DNA of 6,955 nucleotides from Anaerofilum sp. (GCA_020024115.1 JAHHUF010000093.1:1-6955), one strand, 5' to 3'. Shown: positions 1 to 5,909, counted from the stretch's first letter. Notes: generated from the letters alone by a model not told the origin. Translations and numbers: made by a program.

Positions 1-10
1 CCTTGATTCT

Positions 11-50
11 CTAAGGCTTTTGGCCTTGGCATCAAAAGTGTTTCGCTTTT
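11..50. other. Two small hairpins next to the tRNA 3' end
   Basis: Segment 11-17 pairs with 23-29 (CTAAGGC with GCCTTGG), and 34-40 pairs with 44-50 (AAAAGTG with CGCTTTT). Each contains one G-U wobble when read as plus-strand RNA that becomes an A-C mismatch on the minus strand, so both fold better as the 3' end of a plus-strand transcript entering from the left. Neither has a convincing U-tract. They could be weak terminator-like structures for an upstream gene or for the tRNA. Confidence 0.25.
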
Positions 51-51
51 C

Positions 52-136
52 TGGTGCGGATGACAGGACTTGAACCTGCACGGGGGTACCCACTAGAGCC
101 TAAATCTAGCGCGTCTGCCAATTCCGCCACATCCGC
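52..136 (-). tRNA. tRNA-Leu, anticodon UAG
   Basis: The reverse complement folds into a complete class II tRNA of 85 bases including an encoded CCA (52-54). The acceptor stem GCGGATG pairs perfectly with CATCCGC and the discriminator base is A. The anticodon stem CTAGA/TCTAG encloses the 7-base loop TTTAGGC, placing anticodon TAG at plus positions 100-102 and reading CUA and probably other CUN leucine codons. A long variable arm with a GGG/CCC stem and the T arm GCAGG-TTCAAGT-CCTGT are present. The long variable arm and the A discriminator fit leucine. It is transcribed leftward, divergently from the M23/M50 operon, from the promoter at 245-274. Confidence 0.97.
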
Positions 137-145
137 AAATATGTG

Positions 146-184
146 AAAAAAGCAATCATTTACACTCTGCAAAAGAATGTAAAT
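146..184 (-). other. Stem-loop and U-run in the tRNA-Leu 5' leader
   Basis: Arms 175-184 and 158-167 form a 10-bp stem with a 7-base loop (168-174). The single non-Watson-Crick position (165 with 177) is a G-U wobble in the minus-strand RNA but a C-A mismatch in plus-strand RNA, so the fold favours the tRNA precursor. Six U residues (plus 146-151) follow after a 6-base gap. The fold is visible in the sequence. A role in precursor processing or weak attenuation is only inferred, and the gap before the U-run makes it a poor standard terminator. Confidence 0.4.
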
Positions 185-244
185 AAGCAGTATTTCCACT
201 AAGCACACCATAAATAAAATATATCACAAATAGAGTGCATTGAT

Positions 245-274
245 ATTATAAAGGATTATAGATATAAATGTCAA
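245..274 (-). promoter_or_regulatory. Sigma-A promoter of the tRNA-Leu gene
   Basis: Reading the minus strand there is a perfect TTGACA (-35, plus 269-274), an 18-base spacer and a perfect TATAAT (-10, plus 245-250). Transcription should begin near plus position 238 and run leftward, giving a 5' leader of about 100 bases before the tRNA. Two perfect hexamers at near-ideal spacing fit strong expression of a tRNA gene. Confidence 0.8.
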
Positions 275-330
275 CAGTTTTTCTTGAATTTGAATCTGAA
301 AAGTTCTAAAAAATGGTGTGCTTTCATAGC

Positions 331-336
331 TATAAT
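331..336 (+). promoter_or_regulatory. Possible -10 element of the M23/M50 operon
   Basis: A perfect TATAAT lies 43 bases before the ATG at 379, so transcription would start near 343 and leave a short leader. No good TTGACA-like -35 is seen 16-18 bases upstream, where the sequence is an A-rich stretch. A sporulation sigma factor (sigma-E in the Bacillus counterpart) would be expected from the function, but I could not find a convincing sigma-E-type pair of elements here. Confidence 0.3.
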
Positions 337-364
337 AGCAGCCAACAAAAAGTCAAATATCTGG

Positions 365-370
365 AAGGAG
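365..370 (+). promoter_or_regulatory. Ribosome binding site fixing the M23 gene start
   Basis: AAGGAG lies 8 bases before the ATG at 379. The earlier in-frame ATG at 313 has no such site and would itself overlap the candidate -10 element, so 379 is preferred. Confidence 0.85.
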
Positions 371-378
371 AAATAAAA

Positions 379-1278
379 ATGTGGGAAGATGAAAACGAAA
401 CAATGCAGCCAAAATCATATTTATATCCACCTTCAGCACCAGCTTTGAGCAGCAGTTTCCAACAGGTGCAGCAAAATCCACCATTAAATAAACCAAAGCC
501 AGCAGCCCCAAAAAAAGAACCATCTAAACTGATTTCGGTTGAATCCAAAGAAAAGGAGCAAGAAGATATAAACTATCTGTTTTTGGCGCAATTGGTTGTT
601 TGTCTGGCGATTGTGGGTTTTGTGTTTTTGATGCAGAAAACAAATAATGAATTTTATGTTGAAATGGGCAATGGATACAAAACTGCACTGGAACAAGGGG
701 TGGAATTGGCAGGGGAACACGAACTTTTGAAATTTACAGAGGAAGCGGTATCTCATGTAAGAGATGCTGCAAAAGAGTTGATAGGTGATTCTCAGCCGCT
801 TCAACAAGGAGCAGGTGGCTGGAATCCGACCAGCATACAAGAAGCCCCAACAGGCTTTTCTTTGGGGGGATATACCCTAAAAGAAAACCCTTCGATGCCT
901 TTGGAACAATTTACAGTCACCTCGGAATATGGATTTCGTAAGCATCCCATAACAGGAGAATCTGATTTTCATGGTGGATTGGATTTGGCAGCAGCAGAGG
1001 GTACTCCGATTCAAGCGGTTTTGCCCGGTGTTGTGATTCAAGTGGGAACCAGCAACTCTTATGGTAATTATGTGAAAATTTTGCACAAAGATAATCTTGT
1101 CAGCACCTACAACCATATGCAGGGTGCCACAGTGGAACAGGGACAGATAATTGAAAGAGGACAGCAGGTTGGGACTGTGGGTAGCACAGGAATTTCCACA
1201 GGGCCACATCTGCATTTAGAGTTTTTGCTGAATGGCACACGGGTCAATCCTGCACTGGCGTTGGAGATTTCTCAATGA
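379..1278 (+). CDS. Membrane-anchored M23/LytM-domain protein, SpoIVFA-like
   Basis: 299 residues. A proline-rich, charged N-terminal segment (1-64) is followed by one membrane span (about 65-86), a linker with a helical part (about 90-136), and an M23 domain (about 180-292). The M23 zinc motifs are all visible: H198 and D202 (HGGLD), H246 (YNHM) and H277/H279 (GPHLHLEF). The predicted topology is N-terminus in the cytoplasm with the M23 domain outside or in the intermembrane space of the developing spore. The next gene starts within this stop codon and encodes an M50 protease, the SpoIVFA-SpoIVFB arrangement. In Bacillus SpoIVFA holds and inhibits the pro-sigma-K processing protease and is about 264 residues. 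That role is inferred here from context. Alternatives are a SpoIIQ-like protein or a true cell-wall endopeptidase, because the metal-binding residues look complete. Confidence 0.85.
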   Translation: MWEDENETMQPKSYLYPPSAPALSSSFQQVQQNPPLNKPKPAAPKKEPSKLISVESKEKEQEDINYLFLAQLVVCLAIVGFVFLMQKTNNEFYVEMGNGYKTALEQGVELAGEHELLKFTEEAVSHVRDAAKELIGDSQPLQQGAGGWNPTSIQEAPTGFSLGGYTLKENPSMPLEQFTVTSEYGFRKHPITGESDFHGGLDLAAAEGTPIQAVLPGVVIQVGTSNSYGNYVKILHKDNLVSTYNHMQGATVEQGQIIERGQQVGTVGSTGISTGPHLHLEFLLNGTRVNPALALEISQ

Positions 1279-1859
1279 TGTATAAATTATTGAATTCTCC
1301 TGTTCCTCCATTGGCAATAGTCTCTTTGTTGCTGCTGTGTGATGGAACAGGACTTGTGAGAATGGCATTGATTGCCAGTTTTATCCATGAGTCAGGGCAT
1401 TGTGTTATTTATTGGATACAAACAAGGAAAATACCAACTTTGCGCTTCAGTCTTTGCGGAATCGGTTTGCAGGCAGAAAATTTGCATCAAAGCAGAGCCA
1501 AGCAAACATGGCTGCTGTGTGGAGGATGTCTTGCCAATTTTTTGACCTGCATTGTGGTATTGATTTTGATTGAACAAAAAGCAACTTATGGGCGATATTT
1601 TTTTCTTGCGGCCAATTTGTTTATAGGGTGCTATAATCTTTTTCCGATTGGTGTGCTGGATGGAGCAAGAATTCTCAGGTTATGGCTCCCCGACCAATAT
1701 AAAACGATTCTAAAGATAGTTCAAATTTGTGTTTCTGTTGTAATGCTGGGATGGGTGATAATAAAACTGATAAAAAAGCAGATGCCGTGGTGGATTGGTA
1801 TTTCTTTAATTGCGGCATTTTCAGGTCTGTTGTATCAAAGCAAAAATCAAATAGAATGA
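1275..1859 (+). CDS. M50 site-2 protease, SpoIVFB-like, compact form
   Basis: 194 residues, almost entirely membrane-embedded, with about six hydrophobic segments (roughly 10-22, 27-48, 79-99, 106-127, 143-163, 169-187). The metalloprotease motif HESGH is at residues 38-42 and the second-site motif N121-x2-P124-x4-D129-G130 supplies the third zinc ligand, D129. GGCLAN (83-88) fits the family's conserved GP-x-x-N region. In Bacillus the SpoIVFB protease cuts pro-sigma-K inside the mother-cell membrane; it is about 288 residues and carries a C-terminal CBS domain. This protein ends right after the membrane core, so no CBS domain is present. It overlaps the M23 gene by ATGA, with GGAG (1263-1266) 8 bases before the ATG at 1275; the ATG at 1278 is an alternative start. 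The partner and substrate assignment rests on context. Confidence 0.87.
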   Translation: MMYKLLNSPVPPLAIVSLLLLCDGTGLVRMALIASFIHESGHCVIYWIQTRKIPTLRFSLCGIGLQAENLHQSRAKQTWLLCGGCLANFLTCIVVLILIEQKATYGRYFFLAANLFIGCYNLFPIGVLDGARILRLWLPDQYKTILKIVQICVSVVMLGWVIIKLIKKQMPWWIGISLIAAFSGLLYQSKNQIE

Positions 1860-1864
1860 ACTTT

Positions 1865-1893
1865 GAAAAGCAGGAAAAATTCCTGCTTTTTTC
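1865..1893 (+). terminator. Rho-independent terminator after the M23/M50 operon
   Basis: Arms 1866-1876 and 1880-1890 form a perfect 11-bp stem around a 3-base loop. The T-run 1887-1892 follows the GC-containing part of the stem. It starts 6 bases after the M50 stop codon and separates that operon from the Sel1 gene. The complementary A-run at 1866-1869 could also allow termination in the other direction. Confidence 0.9.
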
Positions 1894-1922
1894 TTGCAAT
1901 TTTTTCAAAATTCAGATACTAT
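1894..1922 (+). promoter_or_regulatory. Candidate promoter of the Sel1-repeat gene
   Basis: TTGCAA (1894-1899), a 17-base spacer and TACTAT (1917-1922) lie directly after the terminator; TATAAA at 1922-1927 is another possible -10. Each hexamer is imperfect. The strong terminator upstream means the gene needs a promoter in this 58-base gap, which supports the call. Confidence 0.4.
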
Positions 1923-1951
1923 ATAAATATTATGCAGAAAGGGTGGAAAAT

Positions 1952-3220
1952 ATGGGGTATTGGTTCAGTGAGGTGGTTGACCATGCCATTGATGCAATCT
2001 ATTATAATTATGATGTTGACAAAGCATACAAGGCATTTGAAATGCTTAAAGCAGAGGCACACAAAGGCAACGCAGATGCAATGTATTTGCTGTCACGCTG
2101 CTATTCAGGGTCGTGTTATACATGGAGATATTTTGAGTTTCCCGAAGATGATAATCTAGTGGAACGCTATATCCAGCAAAGTATCTTAGGTGGCAGTGCA
2201 ATTGGCGTTTTGGGTTCAATGCGTGTGGGATTATTGACCCCAGAATTAAAGCAAAGAATGCCATTCAAAAGCCTAAAAGAGGCATGGGATATTGTCTATG
2301 AAAAGGCAGAGACAGGCTGTGCTTTTTGTCAGAACATGATTGGCAATACCTACTATTGGCTTGATATTATTGAAATTATGGAAATTGATGCAAATCAATT
2401 TGGAACCCAGCAAAACTGGCTGAAATATCTTGGTGACCAAATGCTGAAAAGTTTGCCTTGGTACGAAAAGGCGTATCGCAACGGTATGGGGTTTGCCATC
2501 CGAAATGTGGTGACATTGTACAGAGAAGGCGAAGACCAACTGATTCTTCCACAGCCAGAAAAGGCATTGCCTGTAATTGAGCAGGGTGCATTGATGGGCT
2601 ATCCGGAATGGATGGAAGAATATGGGGAGTGTCTACTAAAAATTAAAGGGAGAGAGCAGGAGGGTCTGCAATGGTCAAAGCGTGCCGGAGAAGCAGGCAG
2701 TAAAAATGCGTGGTATGATGTTTCAACAGCATATAGGAAAGGGATTGTTGTTCCAAAAGATTTAAAAAAAGCGATGGAATATGCCAAAAAAGGAATTGGA
2801 CATGCCAATGATGCGTGTTGTTGTCTGATTGTGGGGCAGTTGTATTTTGAAGGGGAGGGTGGCATCCCGCAAAGTTACAGCGATGCAGTTTTGATGTTTG
2901 AACGGGCAAAAAACCAAGGAGATACATGGTGCAACGACTTTTTAGCAGTTTGCTATACAATGGGCTGGGGCTGCGCACAGGATACTAGCAAAGCAATTCG
3001 ATTGATGAATGAGGCTGATTACAATTCAAAACTCACAAACTTTGCATGGGGTGTGATGTATACAGAGGGCTGGGGTGTTGAGCTGAATATCAAAAAAGGA
3101 ATTGAATATCTGAAAGAATCCGCAAAGAAATATCCTCCTGCACAGAAGCAACTGGAAAAATTTAAACGCACATGGTATGGCAAATGGGTGCGCAAAGATA
3201 AACTAATGGTTGGCATATAA
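1952..3220 (+). CDS. Sel1-like (TPR-type) repeat protein
   Basis: 422 residues, soluble, no signal peptide or membrane span. The start at 1952 is chosen because GGGTGG (1941-1946) lies 5 bases upstream; the frame is open further back, but only across the terminator and inside the M50 gene. Sel1-type helix pairs are clearest in the second half: an A-x-Y-R-K-G / D-x-x-K-A-x-x-Y-A-K-K unit (about 253-284), YFEGEGGIPQSYSDAVLMFE (298-317), YTMGWG-CAQDTSKAIRLM (335-352) and YTEGWGVELNIKKGIEYLKE (370-389). Degenerate units occur near 23-52 and 168-212. Such repeats form superhelical scaffolds that bind other proteins, and the partner cannot be read from the sequence. The protein has many aromatic residues and cysteines, including three cysteines in a row at 289-291. 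It is a one-gene unit with terminators on both sides, sitting inside an otherwise conserved gene neighbourhood. Confidence 0.85.
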   Translation: MGYWFSEVVDHAIDAIYYNYDVDKAYKAFEMLKAEAHKGNADAMYLLSRCYSGSCYTWRYFEFPEDDNLVERYIQQSILGGSAIGVLGSMRVGLLTPELKQRMPFKSLKEAWDIVYEKAETGCAFCQNMIGNTYYWLDIIEIMEIDANQFGTQQNWLKYLGDQMLKSLPWYEKAYRNGMGFAIRNVVTLYREGEDQLILPQPEKALPVIEQGALMGYPEWMEEYGECLLKIKGREQEGLQWSKRAGEAGSKNAWYDVSTAYRKGIVVPKDLKKAMEYAKKGIGHANDACCCLIVGQLYFEGEGGIPQSYSDAVLMFERAKNQGDTWCNDFLAVCYTMGWGCAQDTSKAIRLMNEADYNSKLTNFAWGVMYTEGWGVELNIKKGIEYLKESAKKYPPAQKQLEKFKRTWYGKWVRKDKLMVGI

Positions 3221-3253
3221 ATATCTCCAAAGCGGTAAGGCGACAGAAATTAA

Positions 3254-3292
3254 AAACGGAGCATATCAACCAATATGCTCCGTTTGTTTTTT
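3254..3292. terminator. Bidirectional terminator between convergent genes
   Basis: A perfect 13-bp stem (3254-3266 with 3273-3285) with loop CAACCA carries CGGAGCATAT-type GC-containing arms. On the plus strand it is followed by TTT-G-TTTTTT (3283-3292), serving the Sel1 gene. On the minus strand it is followed by TTTTTAATTT (from 3256 downwards), serving the Cys-rich gene that ends at 3337. Confidence 0.92.
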
Positions 3293-3336
3293 GTTTGCAT
3301 CATTTGAAATAAGTGTCAGTAGAATAAAAAACTGTG

Positions 3337-3726
3337 TCAATCCAACTTCAAACTATCATTCAAATCTTTGCTGTATAAAGTATAGCATTTTGAACATTCA
3401 TACACATAATGCTTGGATGAAATTATGTGAAGAATTTCTTCACACTTAGGGCATCTTGCAAACCATTCAATATCCCAACCATCAAGTTGTTTCCACCCAA
3501 AATGCTTCCTTAAATCATGATAACATTCTTCGCAAATACAACAGGACAAATCACAAGGAACAAACCACCAGTGATGAAGGTTATTCTGTACTGGTTCAAA
3601 ACAGAATGTACAATGTTTCAGATGGGGGGTGTACTTGCACATTTCTTCTGCATTGGTTGGGTTTATAGATGCTTTTTTTAAATATTCTACATCGTTTCGT
3701 AATCGCCAATCATCTTTTTTGAGCAT
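3337..3726 (-). CDS. Cysteine-rich, probably zinc-binding small protein
   Basis: 129 residues with 12 cysteines and no signal peptide or membrane span. The start is the ATG at 3726, because AAAGGGGA (plus 3734-3741) lies 7 bases upstream; an upstream in-frame TTG has no such site. The N-terminus KKDDWRLRNDVEYLKK (3-18) and the following C39-x2-C42 ... C65-x2-C68 with a nearby HHWW resemble a widespread family of uncharacterised small proteins whose N-terminus reads roughly K-x-D-D-W-R-L...YL, which I recall but cannot name by accession. A second pair, C92-x2-C95 and C111-x2-C114, looks like an added C-terminal zinc ribbon. Two metal sites are inferred from cysteine spacing. No function can be assigned; a nucleic-acid or protein-binding role is only a guess. 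It is convergent with the Sel1 gene and divergent from the radical SAM gene. Confidence 0.8.
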   Translation of the reverse strand: MLKKDDWRLRNDVEYLKKASINPTNAEEMCKYTPHLKHCTFCFEPVQNNLHHWWFVPCDLSCCICEECYHDLRKHFGWKQLDGWDIEWFARCPKCEEILHIISSKHYVYECSKCYTLYSKDLNDSLKLD

Positions 3727-3783
3727 AATCGTGTCCCCTTTGTAATGAGCTATCAAACAAATTTTTTTCGTTTATTAGAAGTT

Positions 3784-3792
3784 ATTATATCA
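3784..3792 (-). promoter_or_regulatory. Extended -10 promoter of the Cys-rich gene
   Basis: The minus strand reads TG-A-TATAAT (TATAAT at plus 3784-3789, TG at 3791-3792), a full extended -10 element. No good -35 is seen, which is usual for extended -10 promoters. Transcription would begin near 3777, about 50 bases before the ATG at 3726. Confidence 0.55.
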
Positions 3793-3949
3793 TGCTAATG
3801 ACAGAAAAAACACATTTGTCCATGAAACAGAATAGTACACAGGATATGATTTTGTAAATTATCCTTGATATAAAAACAGCAGCATTTGGATTTCTCTTTG
3901 ATACTATTATTGGCTGCTTTCCAGATAGCTGATTAAGTCTGCTTTTTTG

Positions 3950-3978
3950 TTGCAATCAGGTTGAAAATCGGGTAAAAT
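3950..3978 (+). promoter_or_regulatory. Candidate promoter of the radical SAM/DUF2344 operon
   Basis: TTGCAA (3950-3955), a 17-base spacer and TAAAAT (3973-3978) give a plausible sigma-A promoter with a leader of about 65 bases. A competing pair is TTGAAA (3961-3966) with TATGAT (3982-3987), but its spacer is only 15 bases. Several -10-like words overlap here, so the exact start is uncertain. Confidence 0.45.
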
Positions 3979-4011
3979 AGCTATGATATAGTTGTATTAT
4001 CAATCAACAAC

Positions 4012-4035
4012 ATTCCAAACAGATTCGTTTGGAAT
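4012..4035 (+). promoter_or_regulatory. 9-bp inverted repeat touching the ribosome binding site
   Basis: ATTCCAAAC (4012-4020) and GTTTGGAAT (4027-4035) are perfect inverted repeats around a 6-base loop. The hairpin ends exactly one base before AGGAGG (4036-4041), which lies 8 bases before the ATG at 4050. As RNA it would sit against the ribosome binding site without covering it. As DNA it could be an operator. Neither role is shown. Confidence 0.5.
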
Positions 4036-4049
4036 AGGAGGAAAATTGA

Positions 4050-5909
4050 ATGTTTAACGAAGAATTGAAAGCAGCCCTTGCTGCGGTTCAGAAGCCCGGC
4101 AGATATACCGGCGGAGAACCCGGCTGTGTATACAAAGAGAAGTCAGAACTGGATTTGCGCTTTGCATTTTGCTTTCCTGATACCTATGAAGTTGGTATGT
4201 CCTTTTTGGGCATGAAAATCTTATATGAAGAACTGAATCAGTATCCTCGCTGGTGGTGTGAGCGAGCCTTTATGCCATGGGTGGATATGAAAGAGGAAAT
4301 GGAAAAACGCCATATTCCGCTGTATTGTTTAGAAAGTAAAGACCCACTTACTGCATTTGATATTGTGGGCTTTACCTTGCAGTATGAACTTTCCTATACC
4401 AACATTTTAGCAATGTTAGATATGGCAGGAATTCCCCTGCATGCGGCTGACCGTGGGGAAGATATGCCTTTAGTGGTGGCAGGTGGCCCTTGTGTCTGCA
4501 ATGCGGAACCATTGGCAGACTTTTTTGATATGATGATGCTGGGAGAGGGTGAGGAGCAACTGCCTGTTGTGTGCGAGCTGACAGTTCGTGCTAAAAAGGA
4601 AGGCTGGAGTAAAAAACAATTGCTGCGTGCAATGGCAGATATTCCGGGTTGCTATATCCCTAGTTTGTATCAGGTGAACTATTATGAGGATGGCAGAGTC
4701 AAAGAGGTTTTGCCTTTGGATGGTGTGCCTGCTGTGGTAACAAAAGCTATCATTAAAGATATGAACAGCCAACCCCTGCCCACAAACTTTATTGTGCCCA
4801 TGATTGGTGCTGTTCATGACCGTGCTCAAATTGAGGTTTTGCGAGGCTGTGTTCGTGGCTGTCGGTTTTGTCAGGCAGGCTTTTTGTACCGTCCCATGCG
4901 GGAACGCAATGCAGATATGCTCAACCAAGCAGCACAGGATTTGTGCGGCAACACCGGATATGATGAAGTTAGCTTGACCAGTTTGTCTACCTCAGACCAT
5001 AGCCAACTGGAAACTTTGCTGGATGATATGCTGGAATGGACTCCTGACCAGCATGTCAATATGGCGCTGCCAAGCCTGCGAATTGACAATTTCAGCGAGA
5101 GCCTGATTCAAAAAACCACCAAGGTTCGCAAAAGCGGTTTGACCTTTGCACCAGAGGCAGGAACACAGCGTCTGCGTGATGTTATCAACAAAAATGTAAC
5201 ATGGGAAGAAATTGAGAAAAGCTGCCGCATTGCCTTTGAGGGCGGTTATACAGGTGTCAAGCTGTACTTTATGATGGGCTTGCCTACTGAAACAATGGAA
5301 GATATTGAGGGCATTGCAGAAACTGCACAAAAAATTGTGGATTTGTATTACCAAAATCCCAACAAGCCAAAGGGAAGAGGGGTGCAGGTTACTATTAGTG
5401 TTGCTTGTTTTGTGCCAAAGCCACACACTCCATTCCAGTTTTGCCCACAGGACACCAAAGAAATGCTGGAAGAAAAACAAAAGCATTTGGTGCGCAGCGT
5501 GAAAAGCAAAAAAATCACTGTGCGATACCATGACAGCAAAACCAGCTTTTTGGAGGGTGTCTTTGCAAAAGGCGACCGCCGTTTGTCTGCTGTGTTGGAA
5601 GAAGCATACCGCCGTGGCTGCTATTTTGATGGCTGGGATGACCAATTCAAATATGATACATGGCTGGAAGTGTTCCGTGATTTAGGTGTGGATATGGGTT
5701 TCTATGCACATCGCCAGATTCCGACCGATGAAGTGACTCCGTGGGACCATCTGCATTATGGTGTAACAAAGCGGTATTTGATTTCTGAATACGAAAATGC
5801 AATCAATGCAAAAACAACTCCTCCCTGCAACCGCAAATGTTCAGGCTGTGGAGCAAACAAACTATTGGGAGGGCCTTGTTTTGAATACGATAAGAGCGTG
5901 GTTCACTAA
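4050..5909 (+). CDS. B12-binding-domain-like radical SAM protein, TIGR03960 type
   Basis: 619 residues, the usual length for the family. The N-terminal part (about 1-240) resembles the B12-binding-like region of such proteins (PDTYEVGMSFLGMKILY at 43-59, GGP at 145-147, GEGEEQLP at 165-172) but lacks the D-x-H-x-x-G cobalamin motif, so B12 binding is doubtful. The radical SAM core (about 255-490) carries the cluster motif C267-x3-C271-x2-C274 for the SAM-bound 4Fe-4S cluster, plus PEAGTQRLR (368-376) and LYFMMGLPTET (405-415). A second C593-x3-C597-x2-C600 with C610 lies at the extreme C-terminus and may bind another metal or cluster. The reaction is not established to my knowledge. AGGAGG at 4036-4041 sets the start. 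The 3' end overlaps the DUF2344 gene, and in some bacteria the two are reported as one fused protein, so they probably act together. Confidence 0.93.
   Translation: MFNEELKAALAAVQKPGRYTGGEPGCVYKEKSELDLRFAFCFPDTYEVGMSFLGMKILYEELNQYPRWWCERAFMPWVDMKEEMEKRHIPLYCLESKDPLTAFDIVGFTLQYELSYTNILAMLDMAGIPLHAADRGEDMPLVVAGGPCVCNAEPLADFFDMMMLGEGEEQLPVVCELTVRAKKEGWSKKQLLRAMADIPGCYIPSLYQVNYYEDGRVKEVLPLDGVPAVVTKAIIKDMNSQPLPTNFIVPMIGAVHDRAQIEVLRGCVRGCRFCQAGFLYRPMRERNADMLNQAAQDLCGNTGYDEVSLTSLSTSDHSQLETLLDDMLEWTPDQHVNMALPSLRIDNFSESLIQKTTKVRKSGLTFAPEAGTQRLRDVINKNVTWEEIEKSCRIAFEGGYTGVKLYFMMGLPTETMEDIEGIAETAQKIVDLYYQNPNKPKGRGVQVTISVACFVPKPHTPFQFCPQDTKEMLEEKQKHLVRSVKSKKITVRYHDSKTSFLEGVFAKGDRRLSAVLEEAYRRGCYFDGWDDQFKYDTWLEVFRDLGVDMGFYAHRQIPTDEVTPWDHLHYGVTKRYLISEYENAINAKTTPPCNRKCSGCGANKLLGGPCFEYDKSVVH
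5867..5873 (+). promoter_or_regulatory. Ribosome binding site fixing the TTG start of the DUF2344 gene
   Basis: GGGAGGG, inside the radical SAM coding region, lies 7 bases before TTG at 5881. The in-frame ATGs farther upstream (5797, 5806) have no such site, and the sequence after them does not look like the family. Confidence 0.75.

Larger units (their letters stand above)
3793..4049. other. Intergenic region between divergent genes
   Basis: This AT-rich stretch holds no credible coding frame. Besides the promoter, hairpin and ribosome binding site listed separately, it has a short imperfect dyad (AGGATA with TATCCT, about 3841-3866) and a T-run near 3943-3948. I see no riboswitch, tRNA or insertion-element end here. 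Confidence 0.5.

Noticed and set aside
1..140. Possible attachment site for a mobile element at the tRNA-Leu gene.
   Set aside because: No duplicated tRNA end and no integrase gene is seen in the window.
313..378. Upstream ATG for the M23 gene at 313.
   Set aside because: There is no ribosome binding site, and the candidate -10 element lies inside this stretch. AAGGAG before 379 settles the start.
1727..1951. Upstream extension of the Sel1-repeat frame to an ATG at 1727.
   Set aside because: It would run through the end of the M50 gene and the strong terminator at 1865-1893. The ATG at 1952 has its own ribosome binding site.
3456..3668. Plus-strand open frame opposite the Cys-rich gene.
   Set aside because: It has no ribosome binding site or recognisable sequence. 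The minus-strand frame has a start site, promoter, terminator and patterned cysteines.
4470..4928. A 152-codon minus-strand open frame.
   Set aside because: It is also antisense to the radical SAM gene, with no family-like sequence.
4992..5645. A 217-codon open frame on the minus strand.
   Set aside because: It lies wholly opposite the radical SAM gene, has no ribosome binding site I can see, and its translation is low-complexity with F, H and Q runs typical of antisense shadow frames.
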